Positions 10,651-21,905 are shown, counted from the stretch's first letter. The stretch: DNA of 64,000 nt from Ichthyophis bannanicus (GCA_033557465.1 CM066041.1:155719532-155783531), one strand, 5' to 3'. Numbers and translations are program-made. The notes: a model not told the origin generated them from the sequence alone.

Positions 10651-11409
10651 CTGCGCAGGGACCCTTTTTTGAATGGCAGGGCCCATAGACCTGGCTTGGG
10701 GCTTGTGGGATAGTCTCATGCCATTCCTACAGGGATGACCCCAGTTAGAAAACACAGTCCAGAGACACCCTGCCAGGGACAAGAGGCCTTCCACAACAGC
10801 AGCTCGTATTTGGCATAGAGCCAGTTATTGTTTGGCAGTTTGATGTGTGTGATGCTGCAGGAGGGGGAGGGAGGAGGGAGATGGTAATACCAAAAAGGTG
10901 GGAAGGCAAAGAAAGTGGCGAGTATGGATGAGAGGCGGTAGGGAGAGGGTCGGAAAGAGGAAAGGTAAAAGAGGATGAATCGGGTGTGTGTGTATTGATA
11001 CTGGGTGGACCATGGGACTGATGCCAGCCCAGCCTGGTAAGCATGACAGAGCTGGATGTATGGAGTGAGGGAAAGGGGGTTGGACTGATGAGTGTGTATG
11101 AGGAGATTGGGGGCCCAGGCTAGGAACTAAACCTAGTGGGGAATGGGTGGCAAGGGGAGTAATTCTCAACACATGTGCACTCAATGGTTGAAGAGTTTCA
11201 GTGACGGAGGAGGGAGAGGGATTGGGTTCCACAAGAAGGGGGTGCATGCAGTAATAGGGTAGGGGGAGGGAGGGAAACCAGTTGCAGCTGAGCTTATAAG
11301 AGGTATCTACCATATTCAAGATTAAGAGAAGTTGATGGGGGGGTGGATCCCAGGCTGGGAGGGTCCTCCCTACAGTGAGTTACGCAGTGTTTCCAATACT
11401 ATTAGAACC
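10651..11409 (+). other. L1 inter-ORF spacer, purine-rich
   Basis: About 750 bases rich in GGGAGG and GGAGAGGG runs between the L1 reading frames. Minus-strand open frames here (10745-11319) give proline/serine/histidine-rich translations only because of the composition. I see no gene. Confidence 0.55.
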
Positions 11410-14400
11410 ATGCAACCATGTTGAGGATTATGTCCTGTAATGTGTGTGGGCTGGGCACCCACATTAAACGCTACAAACTTTTGCACACCTTGGCCAGGTA
11501 GAAGTGCGACATTGGTGGGTTTCTTGAAGAAAAGTAAACAGAAGAGAATGCCAAATTATGTAGAGACTGGGTGGGACAGGTATATGGTGCCCCTGCTCGA
11601 GGAAAAAAGGGAGGAGTGGTCATCTTGATACACAAGGTGGTCTGTTTTGTCCATGTGCTTTTAGATTCAACAGGTTGGTTTGTTATCCTATATCAGTAGT
11701 TGGAAAGCCACCCAATTATTTTATGTAACCTGTATAGCCCCAACACTCCTGATGCCGAACTATATGCGAGATTGGCGGGTTGAACTCCTCCCCAAAGACC
11801 CCCTTGTATTGTGAGGGGACTTCAATGGGGTCCTTGACCCAATCTCAGACACATCCCAGGGAGATGGGGGGAAAAACACGAGACCCGATCACCAGGCTGA
11901 TATGAGAACTTCAACGGCAGCTGAGTATGATGGACCCACGACACTTGTTACTCTCCTTGGACCGCAGTTACTCTCATCAATCCTGCGTGCACAGCTCAAG
12001 TGCCAGACTTGACTACTTTCTCACATCGGAGCTCTTATTTGCGTGAATTGAGGACACGCAGATAGGGGTGTGGTCCGAGAGCTTGGAGGGGCCTATCTGG
12101 ATAGATTTGGAATGGCAAGATAATAGGCCTCACTCCTGGGAGCGGTGATTTTTTTTTTTTTTATCCAAGAACGCTGGCAGATGTATAGCACCCATAATGA
12201 ACAGCATCAAGATAACTCGGAACATTTTTGGGAACCCGCCAAAGCCGTTCTTAGGGGAGATATCACATATGCTGCCTGCAAACACAGACTATTAAATACT
12301 CAAATAATTTGCCTGGAGAGGCAAGTGGTTGGAGACCACCAGCGACATGCTGCCTGCCTAACGGCAGCGACCAAAACACACCTATCGAAGACACAGGTGG
12401 CCCTGAATGAGGCCCTCCACCAAAGAGCTAAGAAATCTTTACTTTATTACCAATACCAGCTGTTTCACTTCAAGGACAAACCTGGGCGGTTACCTGCTCG
12501 CTGCCTGAAAGGCAGTAGAGCCCCTCAAGCGATAGCTGCTTTATGTGACAATGTGAGCTGACTTCATAAAGGATTCGACTGAGGTGCCCAGGTGTTCTGA
12601 ACCTTCTACCAAGCTCTTTATGCAGAGCAGTTGACGTCCCCAGCACTGGTGACTGAAAATTTACGTGGACTGCCCCTGCCATGCCTTACACCCCAGCAGG
12701 CTTCTCTATTTGAAGCACCTATAACTGCGCAAGAAGTGCAGAAATGTATCCAGCCGGCTCGCTGTAACAAGGCCCCAGGTCCTGACCGATATGGAGAGAG
12801 TTATATAAAACTGTACAGGATCTGGTGGGCCTCCTCACCCCTGCTAGTGAAGGTCTTTCAGACATGCAATATGTAGGGTTCTTTCATCTGGGGTGCAAAT
12901 CGCACTCATATCGTCCTTATTCCCAAACCAGGGATATCGACCAATATCCCTGCTGAATTTTGATCAGAAGGTGGTCTCCAAGATATTCGAGCCGTTGGCA
13001 CCCTTCCTTCCTATTTTAGTACATGAATCACAGGTAAGGTTCATCAGAAGCTGTTATGCAGTGCAGAATCTGAGGAAAATTATTGCCTCGCTTAAATGGG
13101 TTTGCAAAAAGAATATTCCTTCCCTGTTAGTTTTGTTGCAAAGAAGGCATTTGATCGGGTGGGCTGGCAGTATTTATTCCAGCTCTTGCCATACTATGAC
13201 CTGGGGGAGGAACAGTTTCTCCATATGGTGTGGGTGTTGCATTCAATCCCCATGGTGGCAGTGCTGTCAGAACCATTTGCCATAGGAAGGGGGGTGAGAG
13301 ACAGGGCTGCTCCCTTTTGCCACTTCTGTTTGTCTCATCTCTCAACCCCCTGATACGACAGCTGGTGACCTGCTGTGAGACGTCAGGAGTGCATATCGGT
13401 GGGCAGGAGTTTAAAGTGTCGGCCTTTGCTGATGACATGCTTGTCCACTTGACTGCCCCAATGACATCTAACCACGAGGGTTGGCAGAGTTCAAGGTATT
13501 TGGAGTGATAGTGGGACTAAGCATCAACTACAACAAATCGAAAGTATTGGACATGTCTGGCCGACCGCTGGTAATGTGGAGGCCCTCTTTTCCCCTCAGG
13601 TGGGCTGATGTTTTCTTTACTTACCTGGGTATTCAATTAACTAGAGAACTGTGTGAATTATACCACCAAAACGGTGATAAGGTCCTGCAGCGCCTCCATG
13701 CCCAGTGCCGGGCATGGACCCCACTGTCGCTGTCAATAATGGGGCGGGTAGGAGCCTTTGGGTTGTTAAGGTTTCTCAACATACTTTACTGGTTGCAAAC
13801 TCTGCCAGTGTGACTTTTGCGGAAGGATGTGGTTTGGTTTGACTGAGAATGACGGAACTTTCTGTGGAAAGGGGGCTGGGTGCATCTCCCCCTGACATGC
13901 TTATGAGGGGGAGGGGGGATGGCGACAGGGGGGACATAGATATCCCAGATCTAGAACAATATGTTCTGGCATGTCAATCACAACATCTGAGGGACTGGTT
14001 CGGCGGTACAGAGACCTATACTCCTAGAGCCTTGGAAAGGCCTTTATGGCCCCTCAACTCATTGTTGGAAGTCTTGAACCATGACACTGCCCTCCTGCCA
14101 GGATGCCTCACAAAGAGTTTATTGACAGAGTATATAAAGCATGGCATAGGTTATGCTCCTACTGGCGGAAGTCATCAGTCTCGATCTGGCTGCCCATTCA
14201 GGGGAATATTTGCTTACTCCCAGGCACAGATACCACGTCTTTTGGATATGGAAAGATCGAGGGACACGTGGTGGATATTGCCGGTGTCTGTAAACAGTTT
14301 GTGGTTACACCACTATGTTCATTCCTTACCCCACGTAGCCCTGACCACAGATATCGGCACAGATTTTGCTCCCAACTGCAAAAAAACTGCAGAGTCCCCG

Positions 14401-15058
14401 ATCCACTTTAAGTTTTAAACACAAATTGGTTCAGTGTACCATTCCCCCAGATAACTAAGGTGGAGCATCACTGGACAACAGAGTTGGGTCCGATAGTCAC
14501 TCCTGTACACTCCAGAAGGCAATCCACTGTATTCCTACATTAATGGTATCAGTGAAATGGCGGGAAACACAATTTAAAGTGTTAATCCGCATTCATTTTT
14601 CCCCTCGTCTGTCACTTTATAGCCATTTGGCCACAATTGGGAGCTGTCCTCATTGTTCCATGCCACTGGCTGATTTGGGGCATATGTCATAGGGCTGTGG
14701 GAGGATAAGTTCATACTGGGTTCATATCCACGATTATATTTGCTCACTCATTACTCAACAGGTGGCCTAAATGGGGTCTCTTGTGGTGTTTGATCAACTT
14801 GAACCACTCCTCCCAAAGGGGTGATGGGTCCGCCTACTGGTGCATAAGGCTTGCTTGGTGGGTAAGGGGCCTCTGCTTCAACACTGGAGAAATCCTGTGC
14901 CCCCCCCCCCCCCCCATGTTTTGGGAATACCAAAATTGCTTTCATCAATTGATGCGGTTTGCGTGCATGGGAGCTTGAGGGGAGGCTCCGCACTGGACTT
15001 CCTTTGTGACGCTTTGGGACCCATGTATTGCCACACTGGCACAGTGCACACACAATAA
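11410..15058 (+). pseudogene. L1 ORF2: endonuclease and reverse transcriptase remnant
   Basis: The apurinic-type endonuclease starts at about 11418 (LRIMSCNVCGLGTHIKRYKL) and continues in fragments to about 12070. The linker is 12145-12561. RT blocks: NKAPGPDRYGESYIKLY (about 12768), FVAKKAFDRVGWQYLFQLLP (about 13128-13187), the LLPLLFVSSLNPLIRQL block (about 13315) and the catalytic FADDM (13429-13443). C-terminal cysteine motif SCPHCSMPLADLGHM lies at about 14640-14690 and KACLVGKGPLLQHWRN near 14845. A T-run (12148-12162), a C-run (14900-14915) and many stops interrupt it. The enzyme would nick DNA and copy L1 RNA; this copy is dead. Confidence 0.75.
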
Positions 15059-15279
15059 CCAGTGGAGTTTAACTGGGGGAGGACCAGTCTGTGCGGGTAC
15101 GTCCAGGCTCTAGATGGACCTGGGTAATTATGGTGGACGGCTATGGCGGGACATTAAAAAGTGTTGTAAAATACTGATATGTTTGAAAATGTACGGCCAG
15201 GCGGTGTGTAAGAGTCCCGTGTCACCTGGTAGTTGTCATTGTTGATAATTATTTGGTTTCTGTGGTTTAATAGATTATT

Positions 15280-15281
<2 letters not shown>

Positions 15282-15324
<43 letters not shown>
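15282..15324. repeat. (CA)n microsatellite
   Basis: Forty-three bases of uninterrupted AC dinucleotide directly after the L1 3' UTR, probably grown from its tail. Confidence 0.95.
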
Positions 15325-15328
<4 letters not shown>

Positions 15329-15608
15329 ACCACAAAAGGAAGTAACACAAAAGAACAGTGGGTAAAGCTTAAGAAGACAAAAATGAGAATGGCTAAAGCA
15401 AAGGCAGACATGAAAATGGCTAAAAATGCCGGTGCATAGCATAGCGAACAAGACTTTTGCAGATATGTTGGGGAAAAGTGGGTCAAAGGTAGCATAAGAC
15501 TGAAAGGTGCTGAGGAGTACTGTATTGAGTGTGGCTGGGTAAGAGCAGAAACTCTAAACAAATCTGTTTGGTGTTCACAGGAGAAAATCCCATAGGATCA
15601 TAAAGGAC
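15325..15608. other. No recognisable feature
   Basis: Purine-rich sequence between the microsatellite and the CR1 3' end. The open frames crossing it are driven by the CA repeat. Confidence 0.5.
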
Positions 15609-16334
15609 TAGAACATAAGATATGCCATACTGGGTCAGACCAAGGTCCATCAAGCCCAGTATTCTGTTTCCAACACTGGCCAATCTAGGTCATATGTACC
15701 TAGCAGTTTCCCCAAGGGACACAGGTTCCACAATGCTTGTACTGGTTCAAGCATTGATATCCTGGGTCCCTTCTTAATAATGGCTTATGGACCTTTCCTC
15801 CAGGAACTTGTCCAAACCTTTTTTAAACCCAGCTACACTAACAGCCTTTACTACATCCTCCGGTAACAAATTCCAGAGTTTGATTACACGTTGAGTGAAA
15901 AAATATTTTCTTTTATTAGTCTTAAATAGTTTACCCTGTAGCTTCATTGCATGTCCCCTAGTCTTTCTATATTCTGATAAGGTAAACAATCGATCTACGT
16001 TTACCTGTTCCACTCCGCTCATTAATTTATAGACTTCTATCATATCTCCCCTCAGCCGTCTCTTTTCCAGGTTAAAGAGCCCTAACCTTTTTAGCCTTTC
16101 TTCATAGGAGTATCCTTCCATCCCCTTTACCATTTTGGTGGCTCTTCTCTGAACCTTTTCTAATAACTCTATATCCTTTTTAAGATAGGGCGACCAGAAT
16201 TGCACACAATATTCAAGGTGCGGTCTCACCATGGAACGATAGAGGCATTATAATATCCTTTGCTTTATTTTCCATTCCTTTCCTTATCATACCTAGCATT
16301 CTATTTGCTCTCTTGGCCGCCGCTGCACTCTGTC
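15609..16334 (-). mobile_element. CR1 LINE, 5'-truncated
   Basis: 3' end at the left, where gaacataagatatgcc is the start of the CR1 terminal motif; a double copy (cttatgttcttatgttc) is present in the plus-strand copy ending at 23509. The 5' truncation is at about 16334, where similarity to the copy at 57230 stops inside the text for the RT thumb. Confidence 0.85.
15774..16232 (-). CDS. CR1 reverse transcriptase, C-terminal fragment
   Basis: 152 codons without a stop. It contains [20 protein letters not shown], then [43 protein letters not shown] and [14 protein letters not shown], the well-known end of CR1 ORF2. The catalytic palm is missing, so it is an inert fragment. It is closely related to the pieces at 23000-23330 (plus) and 56660-57374 (minus). 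Confidence 0.85.
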   Translation of the reverse strand: MVRPHLEYCVQFWSPYLKKDIELLEKVQRRATKMVKGMEGYSYEERLKRLGLFNLEKRRLRGDMIEVYKLMSGVEQVNVDRLFTLSEYRKTRGHAMKLQGKLFKTNKRKYFFTQRVIKLWNLLPEDVVKAVSVAGFKKGLDKFLEERSISHY

Positions 16335-16870
16335 AAAGATACATATGGAAATGGAGTAAATACTAAACCATTCGTGGAAGAATATGTTTATGAACAACTT
16401 TCAAAAACAAAAAAAGTGGACAAACCATAAGGCTGGATGAAATACATCCTGGGATATTGAAGCAGCTCAAAGAAACCTGGCAAGTCCTCTATAGATGTTT
16501 AACAGATCCTTAGAGATGGGAAACATTTCACAGGATTGGAAAAAAAAAGTCTAAATGCGTCCATTTCAACAGGAAGAAACAGAGATTATGTTGGAAACTA
16601 CAGGTTCGTAAGCCTTACCTCAAAAACAGAAAAAGTAATGGAGAGGATTACAAGATCCAAGACAACTTGGTTTTACCTAAGGCAGAGAATGCCAAACGAT
16701 TTCGCCAATTTGTTTGACTGGATGACCAAAGAACTAAATGAATGACATGGAAGCCTTTGATACTGCTACTCACAGGAGACTTATGAATAACCTGAGCAAT
16801 CTGAGGCTGGGATTCAAGGTGACAAACTGAATTATTAAAAAGTTGACTGACAGAGGGTGATGGTAAATAC
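16335..16870 (+). mobile_element. Older CR1-like LINE, RT segment (left of DIRS A)
   Basis: A degenerate RT is visible as GRNRDYVGNYRFVSLTSKTEKVMERI (two parts, about 16570-16650), the CR1 palm entry block, then a frame ending in an LTDR-like segment at about 16845. The same LINE resumes beyond DIRS A at 21036 with a segment resembling the block after the catalytic motif. DIRS A therefore sits inside this LINE. Confidence 0.55.
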
Positions 16871-17054
16871 AGCACAGTTACTTACCTGTAACAGGTGATC
16901 TCTGGGAACAGCAGGAATTAGTCTTCACATATGGGTACGTCGGTACCGACGGAGCCTGCATGGGAATGCTCCCCAGCATCCAATCAAAGCTTTTGGGAGC
17001 ATCCCTCGCGCCTGCGCGCTGATTTCCCGCCTTTCCCACTGCCTCTCCTCAGTT
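16871..17054. repeat. DIRS A left terminus and ITR
   Basis: The left-only extension holds GTTAC-ttacct-GTAAC (16877-16892). The ITR proper starts at atctctggg (16898) and includes a 14-bp palindrome CGTCGGTACCGACG at 16938-16951. It is complementary to 20876-21035. Confidence 0.85.
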
Positions 17055-17131
17055 GAGTTCCATAGCTGAGACAGAAGGAGAGAAAGAGGAAAGGGGATAG
17101 ATACAACTCCTAGGGGAGGTGGGTGGGTTGT

Positions 17132-17226
17132 GAAGACTAATTCCTGCTGTTCCCAGAGATCACCTGTTACAGGTAAGTAACTGTGCTATCTCCAGGAACA
17201 ATCAGGAATGAGTCTTCACATATGGG
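17132..17226. repeat. DIRS A internal complementary region
   Basis: The left half is the complement of the left terminus, including its extension, and the right half is the complement of the right terminus. They meet at gtaactgtgct/atctccagg. This is the sequence expected from joining the two ends in a circle and is the DIRS hallmark used to restore the unequal termini during replication. Confidence 0.85.
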
Positions 17227-18712
17227 GACTCCCTAGCTGTGGGTGCTAGGGGAGATCCCATAAAATGCGTATCCCTGGAACAGGACGGCATTTCCCAAAC
17301 CTGGATCCCCGGCATCCCCTGAGGGATGGGGGGTAGGAGTTGAATAGAGAAGAGCTGTAGAGGAACAGCGAATCTAAAGACTACAAAACAAAATGAGTCT
17401 TCAGAATGTATGTCAAGTATCATTAAAATATTTCATGAACTAGTACAATATAGAGCTTACCTACTGGATTGTAGGACGTAGAACTGTGATTGATACATAC
17501 ACACACACACACATACGCATGACTTATGCCCACACAACTTACAGAAATATGTATGTATAGGACATATACATACATGAATATAAGCCTGAGGATACATGCC
17601 TGCAACTGAGCCCCATATAAACATTCATCTAATAAGGGGGTGGAAACCACCTGAAGATATATACAGAATCTATTTCTGCGGTGCAGGAATGTAGTTCAGT
17701 GAAATAACCAGTATGGTTGCGTGAAAAAACAGAGGATAATAGCAGTCTGGCAAGAGCACGTCAGGAGTACTTTAGGACTCTGACATGTCCAAAGAACAAA
17801 TAAACGCATAGACTAAGATACCAGGATGACCCAGCCAAGGGACACAGGAGTATCAGGTGTTGTCCAAGTGGAGCAGAAAAGTATAATGCCAAGCTGTAAG
17901 GAAAAAAGGGGTAGATTCCTGCAAGATTGGGAACTCCTTGGACAGTCACGCAGAAAAAACTTGTCTTCTGTATCACAATAGGAGACAAGAAGGTATAAAG
18001 AACCTATATAGCCATGGAATGACTATATAAGCTTTTTCTACTATGAGGGAAAACCCTCAGAGACAAAGTTCAATGCTCTGTAGCAAGGGCCCATAGTAGA
18101 AAGCTTCTCTGAAGATTGCAGAGAGCACTGTGCAGGAGAATTAAGACTGAAGTCAGGTGTGTTGCCACATCCTAGGAAAGGATATGGCTAGAAGAAGATA
18201 ACCTGCAGTGAGTAGTATTATGCAAGATAGTTGAAAATAGCTTGCAATGAGCACTAAAATAATCACTGGAACTCCTGCATGCACAGCAACTGAACAAAAC
18301 AGCAGAGGGGAGTCTCCTGTATAAAAACAGAGAGAAAACAAAGGGAGCGGAGATATTACCGTCCCTGTCTGATGAGTTGTTAAGAGCATGCATTGAAGAA
18401 CAAAAAAGTCTACACTGGAAAGAAAGAGAAGTGTTTCAGTATGGTACCAACTCAAGCAGGGGAAACCCTGGAAGAGAAGGGGTTGGAAGGTGACTTACCA
18501 TATGGTAAGTCAGCTGAAGGAAAAGATGTCCATGTGGAGACAGAAAACTATCATGGGATAGTTGTAACCTCCCTTCGTAGTAGTAAGAAGGGGAGAATTC
18601 TGTAACCCATGGACAAAAGTATCCTAACAGCTTAGCATACTGAAAACCAGTGTAGAGTTTGAAGAATAAACCTCTGCTAAGAAGTTAACTGTAGATTGCA
18701 ACATATAGGAAC
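17227..18712. other. Non-coding interior of DIRS A
   Basis: About 1.5 kb where B, C and D carry RT and recombinase. Only short shadow frames are present. A small CA/TA-rich patch lies near 17490-17580 and a perfect 22-bp palindrome at 18491-18512. No similarity to DIRS enzymes was seen. Confidence 0.6.
18491..18512. repeat. Perfect 22-bp palindrome
   Basis: Half-site TGACTTACCAT followed by its exact complement, with no spacer. It contains ACTTACC, which also occurs at the DIRS left termini. Function unknown. Confidence 0.9.
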
Positions 18713-20667
18713 CTATGGTTGCTGTTTATGATTAGACTGGTTAGAGTCTGGAGACCTCAGACTAGGATGAGATGTCCCTTGCTTGGGTACATCTGGAGGA
18801 TGGGCAGGAGAAGGGTGAAACCTTCTTTTCTTAGGGAGAGGTGGTTTGGTAGGACATTTCCTACGTCCTGGGGAAAAAGAAGGCTTAGGATGGTTTCCAG
18901 AACCAGGGAAGTCAGTGGAGCAATGAGCAACCTGACGTAAAGCCTCTCTATTGAAGAGATTTTCTCCAGTACAAGGAGAATTACCCAGTGTATGTTGTGC
19001 CCATCTGCTCAAGTCTGAAGCTTGCAGCCAGGCTTTACGACGTGCTCCAATGGCAATAGCAGAGGATCTGCTAACAGACTTAAAAGATTCTAGAGAAGCA
19101 TGAGAAAGAAACCAAGAGATATTCCTGCTATGATTAAGAAGCAAGGAATAGTCAGTGGCCTTAGGCTCTGACATAAAAGGGGACAAAAGAGATAATTTCT
19201 CTGTGACCTCCTGAAGTGTCAGACTCATAAAAAATATGAGATAATTCTTGAAGCCAGCATAGACATTTGGAAGGTTTGACGTCCAAAGGTATCAAGTGCT
19301 TTAGATGCACGACCTGGCGGATAAGAAGAATGCTTCTTCTTGCTTCTTACCTTCCTCATTGCTGATTCCACTACAATGGATGATGTGGAAGTTGATTTTT
19401 TTGAAACCCTGGAGAGGGAGGCACCTGATACAGAACATTAGTAGCTGTAGAAGGCGAAGGAACCTTTAAAGGTGATTCCCACATCCTCAGAAGAAGATCC
19501 TGCAAAGAATGATGTAAAGGAAGCATTATATTTTCCTTTTCTGCAGGATCTTGGTTAAGAGTAGAGCCAGGAATAGGAATGGCAAGAAAGGTTGCCATGT
19601 CAAGGAGAAATTTCTGAAAAGAAGGATCTCCAATGGGAACTATTCCTGGGTAAGCTGAGGTGGAAGAAGCAGCTTGAGCACCAGAAGACATACTGGACTG
19701 GTGCAGAAAAAGAATCCTGTTAGATGGACAGTGATGCTGACAGTTCTGATTCGAGGCAGTTAGTACTGCATCGTCAGTGCCCGGTATCGATTCCAAGCTA
19801 GGCATAGAAAGGATCGATGGCTCCGATGGAACTGCAGGAATCGACATAGATACCGATACCGGTATCGGAGACGGTAATGTCATCGAAGCAGTAATCGGGG
19901 GCTGCTGAAGCGGTACCGAGGTAGCCCGAGAGCCTTGGTAAATATCCTCGGTACTGCGTAGTCGGAAACGATATGGATTGGTTCTGAAACGCGTCGGTAT
20001 CTAGTCATCTAGACTGGATATCGATTCTGGACTCGGCATCGAAGGGAGCGAGTCTATCGATGCATGTCTAGAAAGTACCGACGGTGGTGGTGGTATCGGC
20101 GATGCCGATACAAGAAAGTCAATCGGAGTCGTATCGATCGGTTCCGAAGGTACCGAGGACGTCAGAAGACAATGCCTGGTGAAGAGTGGAACACTCGACA
20201 CCAGCGCCGATGTCGGGGTATCAGTACCGCTCGAAGCGGATACCACCCCCGAGCATGGCTCAGGTATGTTCTGTGAGGGGTGAGCCCCAGGAACAACCTG
20301 AAACCCCGTAAATGCTTTGGAGCCCGAAGACTCCCGCCAGGGTTTTTTTGCCAATGGGGTCTTGAGGGCAAGGCCGGAGCCGTCATCATGCTGGGCATGA
20401 CACTTACCCTTCAAGAATTGGCTAGCCTTAACAGACTGTTTGTGGGTTACCTGATCCTGGAGAGAAGAATAAACCGGTGTCCTCACCTCAGGAGGAAAAA
20501 CGGCATCGAGGGAAACTCAAAAAAGGGAAGGTCTTCTCCCAATAATACAGCCTGATGGATCAGGGAAACAAGGGTCAGGACCCAAACAGGTTAGACACCA
20601 AGCATTGGAGTCTAAAAAGAAAACTGTTTCCACAGTGAAGGCACTTCTTAGGGAAAGAAGGCTCCAT
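18713..20667 (-). pseudogene. DIRS A Gag-like protein
   Basis: The start is at 20665-20667 (MEPSFPKKCLHCGNSF); the N-terminus has a CxxC and then, after a frame change, CLTCLGPD-like text equivalent to the zinc-binding CLKCLGPDH of D. The middle (19371-20486) is serine/proline-rich and packed with GGTACCG/GGTATCG motifs in DNA. The C-terminal domain at 18713-19228 has SRSSAIAIGARRKAWLQASDL and PCTGENLF, shared with B, C and D. Stops and frame changes near 20480, 20000 and 19240-19370 break it. DIRS Gag is presumed to package RNA. Confidence 0.75.
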
Positions 20668-20875
20668 GTTGGAGAGGCCTGGTAGGCCCAAAAAGTTAAG
20701 ACAAAAACTGAGGAGAAAACATCTCTCTAATTTTAGAAAAGAATAAAGCACCGGCGGTACCAGTATCGGTGGGAAAGACAGCCGCGACCACAAGAAAACA
20801 AGAAAATAAGAATTTTAAAGAAAAAAGTTTCTGCGGTGACAGGAGGACGTCCTGTCTGCTCCGCGGAAAAACGAA

Positions 20876-21035
20876 AACTGAGGAGAAGCAGTGGGAAAGG
20901 CGGGAAGTCAGCACGCAGGCGCGAGGGATGCTCCCAAAAGCTTTCTGATTGGATGCTGGGGAGCATTCCCGTGCAGGCTCCGTCGGTACCGACGTACCCA
21001 TATGTGAAGACTCATTCCTGCTTGTTCCTGGAGAT
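20876..21035. repeat. DIRS A right ITR
   Basis: Inverted copy of 16898-17054, ending in cttgttcctggagat at 21035, the same right terminus as B, C and D. Confidence 0.85.
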
Positions 21036-21427
21036 TGTAGAATTCTTCTGGAGAAAAGAAAAGTAAATACTAGACTGCCTCAGAGCAGATATTCAATATC
21101 TCTGTAAGTGATATTATCAAAGGGTTAAAAAGTTTGCCTTTTTGCAAATAAAGACTTGCAACGAAGTAGGCACCCAGAGGGAGTAAACATGAAAAGTGAT
21201 CTGCAAAATTTAGAAAAGTACTGAGGTTGCAGAAATCTAAAGGAGCTGCATGCAATAGGCAGTGAGAAGCTGATATGCACAGACTCAAGAGAGACTTTCA
21301 CATGATAGTTTCAGTATCTCAAGGTTGCAAAACAATAAGACAAGGCAGTGGCCAAACCAAGAATAATGCAAGGCAGTACAGAGAGCAGCAGCATAACCAC
21401 CAGAAATGAGGGAGGTAATAATGACGA
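21036..21427 (+). mobile_element. Older CR1-like LINE, continuation right of DIRS A
   Basis: Degenerate coding resembles the CR1 segment downstream of the catalytic motif: SDIIKGLK-like and KSDLQNLEK-like text, then an AVAKxRxMLG-like block at about 21340-21375. It ends abruptly at the left terminus of DIRS G. With 16335-16870 it forms one LINE interrupted by A. Confidence 0.5.
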
Positions 21428-21500
21428 CATTTTACTTACCAGTAAATGTCCTTTTTTATTTTTTGAGTCCCGCTAGATCAGTCCAGACAAGTGGGTTGTG
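21428..21500. repeat. DIRS G left terminus
   Basis: Contains the dyad TTTAC-ttacca-GTAAA (21431-21446), followed by gagtcccgctagatcagtcc. It is complementary to the left half of the internal region at 21816-21865. Confidence 0.7.
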
Positions 21501-21815
21501 TTCCCCTACCAGTAGACTGGTGGAAACACAGAACCAATGAAAAACCCAGGTTTCAATGATAACGCTCCTATGTCTCTATTCACCTCAGCCACCAGAGGTC
21601 CCTTCAGTATTCAAAGCATATGGGAGACAAATGGCACTCTCAATGTGGACAACAATGACTAATGAAACAGTAGAGAACTATGTACAGAAAAGCATAAACA
21701 TAAGGCTGTCAGTAGACGATGAAACTGCAGAGCCAAGTATAAAAAAACATAGCAGACCCAAGGATACCACAGCAGAAGAGCAGAGCAATAGAGTTTGAGG
21801 GGCAGGCCCTGCACT

Positions 21816-21905
21816 GGTCTAGCAGGACTCAAGGAAAGGACATTAACTGGTAAGTAAAATGCCACTTTCTATATCATCCTGCTGGACCAGCCCAGACAAG
21901 TGGGA
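21816..21905. repeat. DIRS G internal complementary region
   Basis: The left half (ctagcaggactcaagg...ggtaagtaaaatg) is the complement of the G left end. The right half (atcatcctgctggaccag...) resembles the left ITR core and would mirror the lost right ITR. Confidence 0.65.

Larger units (their letters stand above)
9865..15281 (+). mobile_element. Tx1-like L1 LINE, near full length, decayed
   Basis: ORF1 and ORF2 remnants in order on the plus strand, with a purine-rich spacer (10650-11405) between them, followed by a 3' UTR ending at a CA microsatellite. The domain order (coiled-coil and RNA-binding ORF1; endonuclease, reverse transcriptase and C-terminal Cys motif in ORF2) is that of L1. 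Many frame changes and stops show an old copy. A younger relative begins at 63466. Confidence 0.8.
16871..21035 (-). mobile_element. DIRS element A, non-autonomous
   Basis: Bounded by inverted terminal repeats of about 157 bp (16898-17054 and 20876-21035) plus a left-only extension (16871-16897). An internal complementary region lies at 17132-17226. It encodes only a broken Gag on the minus strand. No RT, RNase H or recombinase is found between Gag and the internal region. No target duplication is visible, as expected for tyrosine-recombinase insertion. It must have relied on enzymes from a relative such as B. Confidence 0.85.

Noticed and set aside
10745..11319. Minus-strand Pro/Ser/His-rich open frames
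   Set aside because: They lie opposite the purine-rich L1 inter-ORF spacer; composition alone gives stop-poor frames.
15154..15561. Open frame with a long VCVCVC run
   Set aside because: Created by the CA microsatellite read through on the minus strand; no other coding sign.
20001..20486. Multiple overlapping frames on both strands in the gag hinge of DIRS A
   Set aside because: The GGTACCG/GGTATCG motif density removes stops in several frames; only the frame matching Gag is kept.
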